5,314 bases of DNA, taken from the NCBI GenBank assembly GCA_022866005.1, contig JALHTV010000112.1, forward strand, positions 1-5,314. Reading direction: 5' to 3'. The translations under genes and the position numbers were made by a program. Positions 1 through 5,314 of the stretch are shown here, piece after piece; the first letter of the stretch is position 1; every line of letters begins with the position of its first letter. Origin of the DNA: Phycisphaerae bacterium (GTDB lineage Bacteria; Planctomycetota; Phycisphaerae; SM23-33). The notes under the pieces are model-generated. The model did no database searches. It was not told the DNA's origin and saw nothing but the letters and a program-made list of their open reading frames with translations.

Positions 1-5
1 CAGCG

Positions 6-140
6 ATGCATTACCCCCACAAGGTTTCGAGGCGCAAGAGGGTCCGGCGGATCGGCTTCCGCGCGCGGATGCGGACGAGCAAGGGCCGCAAGATGATCAA
101 CCGCAAGCGCCGCGTGGGCCGGCGGGTCCAGGTCGTCTAG
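6..140 (+). CDS. rpmH: 50S ribosomal protein L34 (bL34)
   Basis: Small basic protein of the large ribosomal subunit that binds 23S rRNA. The ATG at 6 opens a 44-residue frame ending in TAG at 138-140, the usual bL34 length of 44-46. Nineteen of 44 residues are Arg or Lys. The core GFRARMRTSKGRK (residues 17-29) followed by INRKRRVGRR is the bL34 signature (compare GFRARM and the RRRxKGRxRL tail in E. coli). The N-terminus reads MHYPHKVSRRKR instead of the common MKRTYQPS; I remember such variants from Phycisphaerae-type planctomycetes, but this is memory and not a search. Only five bases precede the ATG, so the ribosome binding site and promoter lie outside the window and a slightly longer N-terminus cannot be excluded. 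No T-tract terminator follows, so some read-through into mutL is possible. Confidence 0.93.
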   Translation: MHYPHKVSRRKRVRRIGFRARMRTSKGRKMINRKRRVGRRVQVV

Positions 141-170
141 CCGGGCCAGGGGGATGTTTGCTGCGGGCGC

Positions 171-199
171 TTGGCCGCGGGGCCGGCTGGCCGTAGAAT
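171..199 (+). promoter_or_regulatory. candidate sigma70-type promoter of mutL
   Basis: TTGGCC at 171-176 (4 of 6 to TTGACA) and TAGAAT at 194-199 (5 of 6 to TATAAT) are separated by exactly 17 bp. Transcription would begin near 205-207, giving a leader of about 18 nt that still holds the GGAG at 214-217. The A/T-rich -10 stands out in very GC-rich DNA. It implies that mutL can be transcribed without rpmH. Prediction by eye only. Confidence 0.5.
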
Positions 200-213
200 C
201 TAGGGGCATTCGC

Positions 214-217
214 GGAG
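214..217 (+). promoter_or_regulatory. ribosome binding site of mutL
   Basis: GGAG ends six bases before the GTG at 224. The site matters because the start is not ATG. The nearest in-frame stop upstream is TAG at 194-196, and no other start codon lies between it and 224, so the GTG is the only available start giving the complete MutL N-terminus. Confidence 0.6.
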
Positions 218-223
218 CGTCTC

Positions 224-2215
224 GTGCCGATCCAGGTCCTGCCTACGTATCTCGTCAACAAGATCGCCGCCGGCGAGGTCATCGAGCGGCCCGCGAGCAT
301 CGTCAAGGAGCTGGTCGAGAACTCCCTGGACGCCGGCGCCACGCGCATCGACATCGCCGTCGCCGACGGCGGGCGCAGGCTCATCGCGGTCACCGACAAC
401 GGCTGCGGCATGGGGCCGGACGACCTGGCGCTGGCCTTCGCCCCCCACGCCACCAGCAAGATCGCGCGCGAGGACGACCTGGAGGACATCGCCACGCTGG
501 GCTTTCGCGGTGAGGCGCTGGCGTCGGTGGCGTCGGTCTCCCACGCGCACGTCCGCAGCGCCGTCCGCCGCGACGACGGCTCAGGCGCACCCAGCGGCTA
601 CGAAGTCGAGGCCGCTGGTGACACCCTCGGCCCGGCCCGCCCCTGCGCCGCGGGGGCAGGAACGACTGTCACGGTGCGCGACCTGTTCTTCAACACCCCC
701 GCGCGGCGCAAGTTCCTCCGCACCGCCAACACCGAGCTGGGCCACATCTCCGAGCAGCTCGCCCGCCTGGCCCTGCCGCACCCGCAGGTCGCCTTCACGC
801 TCAGCCACAATGGCCGCGAGATCGCCAACCTCCCCGCCACCGACAGCACGCTCCAGCGCACCAGAGACCTGTTCGGCAGCGAGCTGGCCGACGCCTTGCT
901 GCCGATTGTCCGCCGGACGGGACCGGTGAAGGTGGCCGGCCTCGTCTCCACCCCCGCCGCGGCCCGCGCGACCGCCCGGTGGCAGTACTTCTTCCTCAAC
1001 GGGCGCTACATCCGCGACCGCATCCTCTCTCACGCCCTGCGCGAGGCCTTCCGCGGCCTGGCGGACCCGGCGCGCTCACCGGCGGCGATGGTGTTCCTCA
1101 CGCTCGATCCGCGCGAGGTGGACGTCAACGTGCACCCCACCAAGATCGAGGTCCGCTTCCGCGACGCCCAGAGGGTCTACGGCGAACTCCTGGCCGCCCT
1201 GCGCGAGACGCTGAACCGCGCCGACCTCACCCCGGCCGCCACCCTGGGCGAGGCCACAAGCCCCAAGGTTGAAGACGACAACCTCGACGAGAGACGATTG
1301 TCCATCCGCACCGCCCTGGCCGACTTCTTCCGCTCCGCCGCGCCGCCGCAGCGGCCACTGGACTTTCCCGCACCGTCCCAGCCCCGCGGGCCGCAACAGC
1401 CGCAGGCACAGGAGGCCAAAGACCAGGGCCGATACGTCTCCTCACCCAGCGGCGAACCCGTCGCCGTTCCTGCCCCCACGCCGCAGGCCCATCCCGCCAT
1501 CGGGACCAGCGCTGGTGGCCAATGGCCCGCTGCCAGACCGGCACCCACGGCCGCGGCGCCGGGTGCGGCTCTGCCAGCGCCGGCGGCCATGCCCGTCCAA
1601 GCGATCCAGGTCCACAACGCCTACATCGTCGCCCCCTGCGAGGACGGCCTGGTCATTATCGACCAGCACGCCCTGCACGAGCGGATTGTCTATAACGACC
1701 TCCGCCGCCGCCTGGCCGAGGGGAACCTCACCGGCCAGCGGATGCTGCTGCCGGCGGCGCTGGTGGTCACGCCCGCCGAGGCCGACGTTCTCGCCCGGCA
1801 CGAGGCGTTGCTCACTCGGCTGGGCATCGAGGTCGCCCCCTTCGGCCCGGACACCTACGCCGTGCAGCGCTTCCCGGCGCTGCTGGCCGGGCGCGGGGTC
1901 GAGGCCGCGGCCTTCGTCCGCGAGATACTGGACAAGCTCAGCGACTTCGGTGAGCTCGCTTCGACTGAGCTCAGCGTCAAGCCGAGCCGAACCGAGGATG
2001 AGGGCGCCTCGCAGGAGCAATTGTTGGAGGAACTGCTGGAGATGCTCGCCTGCAAGGCCGCGGTCAAGGCCGGCCAGGCACTCTCAGGCGCCGAGATGCA
2101 GGCCCTGCTCGCCCGCCGCGCGGAGGCCGAAAAGGCCTCCGCCTGCCCCCACGGCCGACCCACCACTATCAAGCTCTCACTCCGCGAGCTGGAAAAGCAG
2201 TTCAAGCGATCCTAA
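224..2215 (+). CDS. mutL: DNA mismatch repair protein MutL (endonuclease-type)
   Basis: ATPase that links MutS mismatch recognition to strand removal. The 663-residue product starts MPIQVLP like E. coli MutL and keeps its numbering. GHKL ATPase motifs: E29 (general base) and N33 in VKELVENSLDAG, D58NGCG, G93FRGEAL, RDLFFNTPARRKFL (152-165), then the transducer part FFLNGRYIRD (256-265) and K307 in DVNVHPTK. Residues about 330-455 are a Pro/Ala/Gln-rich linker. The C-terminal domain (about 455-663) carries the endonuclease signature of MutH-less bacteria: DQHALHERIVYN (480-491), ACKA (609-612), CPHGRP (641-646, predicted metal ligands C641 and H643) and FKR (660-662). It is therefore probably a nicking MutL. 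Oddities: the last motif-I residue is Asn491 where Glu is usual, and a palindromic sequence encodes about residues 576-591. It is slightly longer than B. subtilis MutL (627), from the linker and that insert. Its stop lies 10 bp from a convergent gene. Confidence 0.97.
   Translation: MPIQVLPTYLVNKIAAGEVIERPASIVKELVENSLDAGATRIDIAVADGGRRLIAVTDNGCGMGPDDLALAFAPHATSKIAREDDLEDIATLGFRGEALASVASVSHAHVRSAVRRDDGSGAPSGYEVEAAGDTLGPARPCAAGAGTTVTVRDLFFNTPARRKFLRTANTELGHISEQLARLALPHPQVAFTLSHNGREIANLPATDSTLQRTRDLFGSELADALLPIVRRTGPVKVAGLVSTPAAARATARWQYFFLNGRYIRDRILSHALREAFRGLADPARSPAAMVFLTLDPREVDVNVHPTKIEVRFRDAQRVYGELLAALRETLNRADLTPAATLGEATSPKVEDDNLDERRLSIRTALADFFRSAAPPQRPLDFPAPSQPRGPQQPQAQEAKDQGRYVSSPSGEPVAVPAPTPQAHPAIGTSAGGQWPAARPAPTAAAPGAALPAPAAMPVQAIQVHNAYIVAPCEDGLVIIDQHALHERIVYNDLRRRLAEGNLTGQRMLLPAALVVTPAEADVLARHEALLTRLGIEVAPFGPDTYAVQRFPALLAGRGVEAAAFVREILDKLSDFGELASTELSVKPSRTEDEGASQEQLLEELLEMLACKAAVKAGQALSGAEMQALLARRAEAEKASACPHGRPTTIKLSLRELEKQFKRS
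1951..1987. repeat. REP-like imperfect palindrome inside mutL
   Basis: Left-arm pieces GCTCG (1954-1958) and GCTTCGAC (1958-1965) face right-arm pieces GTCAAGC (1976-1982) and CGAGC (1983-1987), with one bulged base on the left and the self-complementary TGAGCTCA (1966-1973) near the centre. TGAGCTC also occurs at 1951-1957, and AGCTCAGCG occurs twice (1935-1943, 1968-1976). The element is read in frame as roughly residues 576-591 of MutL (GELASTELSVKPSRTE), between the VREILDKL helix and the ACKAAVKAG motif, where many MutL proteins have a shorter connection. GCT, ACT and CGA codons cluster here. Cores of the type TTCGAC..GCTCAG recur as dispersed palindromes in many bacterial genomes, as far as I remember. 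Whether this is a genome-wide repeat cannot be shown from one copy. Confidence 0.45.
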
Positions 2216-2225
2216 AGCAGGGCCT

Positions 2226-3647
2226 TCACGGGCGGTTGCGGGCACCAGGGTTCAGGAGGCGAAAGGCAATGTCATCGTATGCCTCACCTTCAGAGCGCCC
2301 GCGCCCGGCATCGTCAGTGAGATTCGGCCCAATGCTGTAGATGGTGATGCCCTCCGGATCGCGGCGGAACTTGAGCGGTTCGCCCGTGAGAGGATCAGTG
2401 GCCAACTCGTGCCCAAGGACATCCAGACTCCCCGGCCAGCGGCCATGCTTCAGCCGATACCGCTCCGCCGCCACGCCCGCTGCGGCGACATGAGCCCAAC
2501 CCTTCCCCACCAATAAGAACCGGGCTGCGGTCAGACGGTCCTGCATGGAGGAGGGATCTGGAGCAGCGACGACCCTGGCCAACTCGGGGGTCGGCTTAGA
2601 TGCCAACTCCAGCTCGCGAAGTGCTGCTTCGATCTCCTTTGCGCAGGTCCCCTCGACCGCGCCGGGGCACATCCAGAGCCAGGCCCATCCGACCGCGGAG
2701 TCCAGACGCAGCCAACTCTCCGAAGGAGGCTCAAAGTGGGCTTCTCCTAGGGTGAAACCTCCTCTAGAGCGAAGCTGGCGGGCATCGAGCTCCATCCGGG
2801 CCAGTTGCAGGCCAATATGGCTTGACAGGTCCACGGTAAGGGCCAGGTCGCCCCGGTAGAACGTCTCCAGGTCCATCGCCTCGGCCTCGGCCTGGAGCAT
2901 TCCCTGTAAGCGGGCCAGGGCCTTATCTGAGGCCCGGCAGCGGCTGAGGGCGCCTTCAATCTCCTGGCAGCAGAGCCAATCGACGGCCGTGCGCACCAGG
3001 CCCGTAACGACGGCAGGCTGACCGTCCAGCGTCCGGTTCATCCACAGGGCATTGGCGTAGCATTCCATCGCACGGTCCCCATCTCCCTCTGCCTGGGCCG
3101 CGAAGGCAATATCCAACCAGATCTTCACGGAGTGCCTGACGGGTTGGAGGTCTTGAGAGAATTCGGACAGTGGCGGGGGGTAGAGGTACTCATTCCGCTC
3201 GCGGGCCTGAACGAGTAAGGGGAGGGCATCCTTCTGAACATCAGCGAACTTGCGGGACAGCTCCGCCACGTCGGGTCGAACCGGCTTGCCAAACTCAGGA
3301 TGCGTGCCAACTTGCGACCCGCACATCGGCAAAGCGGCGAACGCTTCCCCCGTGGGGACCAGCAAGGCGAAGGCGGCCTTGAGGTAATGCGCCTGGGGAC
3401 GCTGGCTCACGGACAAGGCCGCCAGCATCTCCTCTTGGGTGGTCGGCAGGTGGCGCTCGCGGACCTTGGCAAGCGCCGCGGCCAGGGCCCGCCCCCCATA
3501 CCAGTTGACGCATGCCGCATAGCCCCACAAGGCCAGACCGGCCAGGACCTCGATGAGGAAAAGCCCCAGAAGGACCCGCCGAGTCCACTTCCACCACCGC
3601 CGGGGCTTCCTGGCCATCCCCGCCGCGGGTTCCGCTTGAGACGCCAT
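2226..3647 (-). CDS. membrane-anchored hypothetical protein with pseudopilin-like C-terminal segment
   Basis: Function unknown. The 473-residue product has a basic stretch (residues 13-24, rich in Arg, Lys and Trp), then one hydrophobic segment at about 25-47, so an N-terminal membrane anchor with the bulk outside the cytoplasm is likely. Residues about 170-260 are helical and TPR-like, with AEGDGDRAMECYANALWMNR (187-206), LVRTAVDWLCCQEIEGAL and LQGMLQAEAEAMDLETFYRG. The C-terminus (about 394-465) has RYRLKHGRWPGSLDVL, DPLTGEPLKFRRD, IYSIGPNLTDD and YDDIAFRLL, like the C-terminal part of type II secretion major pseudopilins (GspG). There is no pilin prepilin motif at the N-terminus, so it is not itself a pilin. 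I recall this order (anchor, helical middle, pseudopilin-like tail) from many planctomycete proteins without known function. The ATG at 3647 has a weak AAGGGA six bases upstream; Met11 is a possible alternative start. GC (about 62-63% in two lines counted) is somewhat below mutL. It is transcribed away from guaA and towards mutL. Confidence 0.85.
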   Translation of the reverse strand: MASQAEPAAGMARKPRRWWKWTRRVLLGLFLIEVLAGLALWGYAACVNWYGGRALAAALAKVRERHLPTTQEEMLAALSVSQRPQAHYLKAAFALLVPTGEAFAALPMCGSQVGTHPEFGKPVRPDVAELSRKFADVQKDALPLLVQARERNEYLYPPPLSEFSQDLQPVRHSVKIWLDIAFAAQAEGDGDRAMECYANALWMNRTLDGQPAVVTGLVRTAVDWLCCQEIEGALSRCRASDKALARLQGMLQAEAEAMDLETFYRGDLALTVDLSSHIGLQLARMELDARQLRSRGGFTLGEAHFEPPSESWLRLDSAVGWAWLWMCPGAVEGTCAKEIEAALRELELASKPTPELARVVAAPDPSSMQDRLTAARFLLVGKGWAHVAAAGVAAERYRLKHGRWPGSLDVLGHELATDPLTGEPLKFRRDPEGITIYSIGPNLTDDAGRGRSEGEAYDDIAFRLLNPGARNRP

Positions 3648-3697
3648 TGCCCGTCCCTTTCCGCTTTCCCTGGGCCCGTCCCCCGCAAGTATTGACT

Positions 3698-3725
3698 ATT
3701 GTACCGGGGTGGGCATTCACTGCAA
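3698..3725 (-). promoter_or_regulatory. candidate promoter of the minus-strand membrane protein gene
   Basis: On the minus strand, TTGCAG (3725-3720, 3 of 6) and TACAAT (3703-3698, 5 of 6) are 16 bp apart. Transcription would start near 3691, leaving a leader of about 43 nt before the ATG at 3647. The -10 is good, the -35 weak. Prediction by eye. Confidence 0.35.
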
Positions 3726-3747
3726 CCTACCAGCTTCCGCATCGCTA

Positions 3748-3769
3748 CCCCCCGGTTGCCTCCGGGGGG
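3748..3769. repeat. perfect 8-bp inverted repeat in the guaA promoter
   Basis: CCCCCCGG (3748-3755) and CCGGGGGG (3762-3769) are exact reverse complements around a six-base loop, TTGCCT. The loop is the predicted -35 hexamer of guaA. No T-tract follows on either strand, so a Rho-independent terminator is unlikely. The element lies upstream of the predicted transcription start, so it would act as DNA (operator or cruciform) and not in the guaA mRNA. Confidence 0.6.
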
Positions 3770-3784
3770 CCGCAGGTCTATGAT
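3756..3784 (+). promoter_or_regulatory. candidate sigma70-type promoter of guaA
   Basis: TTGCCT at 3756-3761 (4 of 6) and TATGAT at 3779-3784 (5 of 6) have an ideal 17-bp spacer. Transcription would start near 3790-3792, giving a leader of about 24 nt that contains only the ribosome binding site. This leaves no room for a purine riboswitch if this is the main promoter. Confidence 0.55.
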
Positions 3785-3800
3785 ACTCGCTTCGCCGCCG

Positions 3801-3806
3801 AGGAGG
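3801..3806 (+). promoter_or_regulatory. ribosome binding site of guaA
   Basis: AGGAGG is a full Shine-Dalgarno core, eight bases before the ATG at 3815. It is the strongest site in the window and fixes the guaA start. Confidence 0.85.
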
Positions 3807-3814
3807 ATGCAGGC

Positions 3815-5314
3815 ATGAGCACCAAGGCGGGGCAATCGGAAGCGATCGTCATCCTGGACTTCGGCAGCCAGTATGCCCAACTCATCGCGCGGCGGGTGCG
3901 GGACAACAGTGTCTACAGCGTGCTCGCCCGGCCGGACGTGACGGCCGAGGAAATCCGCACGCTGAACCCCAAGGGGTTGATCTTCACCGGCGGGCCCGCC
4001 AGCGTCTACGAGGCCGGCGCCCCGCGCTGCCGCCCGGAGGTGTTCGAGCTGGGCGTGCCGATCCTGGGCATCTGCTACGGCATGCAGCTCGCCTGCCAGA
4101 TGCTCGGGGCCGACATCCAGGCCGCCCCCGCCCGCGAATACGGCCGGGCGGCGCTGAAGGTACTGGTGGACGATCCGCTGCTCCGCGGCGTGCCGCGCGA
4201 GACCAGCGTGTGGATGAGCCACGGGGACCAGGTCCGCACGCTGAGCGAGGACTTCCTGCCCCTGGCGGCCACGGCCACCTGCCCGGTTGCCGCGGTGCGG
4301 CACAAGAGCCGGAGCGTCTACGGCGTGCAGTTCCACCCGGAGGTGGCCCACACGCCGCACGGCAACGAGATCTTCGTCAACTTCCTCTACGACATCTGCC
4401 GCTGCGGCGGGCTGTGGAAGATGGGCTCGTTCATCGACGCCGCCGTCGCCGACCTCCAGGCGAAGGTGGGGGCGGATGAGCGGGTGATCTGCGCCCTCTC
4501 GGGCGGGGTGGACTCATCCGTCGTCGCCGCGCTGCTGCATCGGGCGATCGGGGAGCGCCTGGCGTGCATCCTCGTGGACAACGGCCTGCTGCGGGCGGGC
4601 GAGGCCGAGGCCGTCCGCACCACGTTCGGAGAGCACTTCGGCATCGACCTGACGGTCGTGCCCGCGGCGGAGAAGTTCTTGGCGGCCTTGGCCGGCGTGG
4701 CCGACCCGCAGGAGAAGCGCCGCATCATCGGCAATGAGTTCATCGAGGCCTTCAAGTCCGCCGCCCAATCCATCCCCCGCGCCCGGTGGCTCGCCCAGGG
4801 GACGCTGTATCCCGACGTGATCGAGTCCGGCCAGTCGCTGGCCGGCCAGGCCGCGAGCATCAAGCTGCACCACAACGTCGGCGGGCTGCCGGCGGAGCTG
4901 GGCTTTGAGCTTATCGAACCGCTGCGCGACCTGTTCAAGGACGAGGTCCGCCGCGTGGGGGAGCTGTTGGGCCTGCCGGAGCAGGTCGTCTGGCGGCACC
5001 CGTTCCCCGGGCCGGGGCTGGCGGTGCGGTGCGTGGGCGAGGTGACGCAGGAGCGTCTGGAGATCCTCCGCAAGGCCGACCAGATCCTGCTGGAGGAGAT
5101 CGTCGCCAACGGCCTGTACCGCAAGACCGCCCAGACCTTCGCCGTGCTGCTGCCGGTGCGCTCGGTGGGCGTGATGGGCGATGCGCGGACCTACGAGAAC
5201 GTCGTCGCCGTCCGCTCGGCTGACACGGCCGACTTCATGACCGCGGACTGGTCGCGGATTCCCTACGACGTGCTGGCCACCATCTCCAACCGCATCATCA
5301 ACGAGGTCCGCGGG
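3815..5314 (+). CDS. guaA: GMP synthase (glutamine-hydrolysing), 3' end cut by window
   Basis: Converts XMP to GMP with ATP and glutamine, the last step of cytosolic guanine nucleotide synthesis. The frame runs 500 codons from ATG 3815 without a stop to the window edge. Class I glutamine amidotransferase domain (residues about 11-195): LDFGSQYAQLIARRVRD, nucleophile C87 in GICYGMQ, and H174 and E176 in FHPEV. ATP pyrophosphatase domain (about 200-390): P-loop SGGVDSS (229-235), LYPDVIES (331-338) and HHNVGGLP (352-359). XMP-binding and dimerisation domain from about 391: RHPFPGPGLAVR (394-405), KTAQTFAVLLPVRSVGVMGD (437-456), ending in SNRIINEVRG. Most GuaA proteins have 510-525 residues and end near TIEWE, so about 15-25 residues are missing because of the window edge, not a mutation. 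All catalytic residues I can check are present. It is the single-chain two-domain form, with its own promoter and a strong ribosome binding site; guaB is not in the window. Confidence 0.97.
   Translation, partial: MSTKAGQSEAIVILDFGSQYAQLIARRVRDNSVYSVLARPDVTAEEIRTLNPKGLIFTGGPASVYEAGAPRCRPEVFELGVPILGICYGMQLACQMLGADIQAAPAREYGRAALKVLVDDPLLRGVPRETSVWMSHGDQVRTLSEDFLPLAATATCPVAAVRHKSRSVYGVQFHPEVAHTPHGNEIFVNFLYDICRCGGLWKMGSFIDAAVADLQAKVGADERVICALSGGVDSSVVAALLHRAIGERLACILVDNGLLRAGEAEAVRTTFGEHFGIDLTVVPAAEKFLAALAGVADPQEKRRIIGNEFIEAFKSAAQSIPRARWLAQGTLYPDVIESGQSLAGQAASIKLHHNVGGLPAELGFELIEPLRDLFKDEVRRVGELLGLPEQVVWRHPFPGPGLAVRCVGEVTQERLEILRKADQILLEEIVANGLYRKTAQTFAVLLPVRSVGVMGDARTYENVVAVRSADTADFMTADWSRIPYDVLATISNRIINEVRG

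Noticed and set aside
173..192. GGCC repeated three times at an 8-bp period (173, 181, 189)
   Set aside because: Regular, but GGCC is very frequent in DNA of this composition; no larger repeat or palindrome supports a function.
1442..2020. Minus-strand open frame of 192 codons antisense to mutL
   Set aside because: It lies wholly within the mutL coding region and shows no domain or ribosome binding site I can support.
1269..2516. Long plus-strand open frame of 415 codons overlapping mutL and the minus-strand gene
   Set aside because: It is a shifted frame of mutL; the product is a Ser/Pro/Arg-rich low-complexity string typical of out-of-frame high-GC DNA, and it overlaps two better-supported genes.
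3692..3720. TTGACT at 3692-3697 as a plus-strand -35 for guaA
   Set aside because: At 16-18 bp downstream there is no acceptable -10 (ATTCAC or CATTCA); the promoter at 3756-3784 is much better.
3785..3814. Purine riboswitch or attenuator upstream of guaA
   Set aside because: The predicted leader is only about 24 nt, and I see no conserved purine aptamer core or terminator hairpin.
3407..4360. Minus-strand open frame of 317 codons across the 5' halves of guaA and the membrane protein gene
   Set aside because: It is antisense to guaA, whose motifs are unmistakable, and out of frame with the minus-strand gene; it would also run through both promoters.
4387..5124. Minus-strand open frames antisense to guaA (4387-5124 and 4514-4999)
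   Set aside because: Long antisense frames are expected opposite GC-rich codons; the products have no recognisable motif.

Overview
The window looks like an ordinary stretch of chromosome from a high-GC bacterium, most likely a planctomycete of the Phycisphaerae or a nearby lineage. Three things support this: GC is high (about 68% in mutL and about 62-63% in the minus-strand gene, in lines counted by hand). The L34 protein starts with an atypical MHYPHKVS N-terminus. The minus-strand gene has an architecture I remember as typical of planctomycete proteins of unknown function. This assignment is inference; no marker here proves it.

Layout: rpmH (ribosomal protein bL34, 6-140, +) is followed after 83 bp by mutL (mismatch repair, 224-2215, +, GTG start), which has a plausible promoter of its own in the gap. 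mutL ends 10 bp from the stop of a convergent minus-strand gene (2226-3647) for a membrane-anchored 473-residue protein with a helical middle and a pseudopilin-like C-terminal segment. A 167-bp divergent intergenic region (3648-3814) separates that gene from guaA (GMP synthase, 3815 to the window edge, +), which is cut off by an estimated 15-25 residues.

The three recognised genes are housekeeping genes (translation, DNA repair, GMP synthesis) and do not form one pathway. Points worth a second look are: a REP-like imperfect palindrome that appears to sit in frame inside the MutL C-terminal domain; a Glu-to-Asn change at the last position of the MutL endonuclease motif; a perfect 8-bp inverted repeat whose loop is exactly the predicted -35 hexamer of guaA; the uncharacterised minus-strand protein; and rpmH not being followed by rnpA. 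I see no CRISPR array, tRNA, rRNA, insertion sequence, phage gene or defence system, and no convincing sign of a new multi-gene system.
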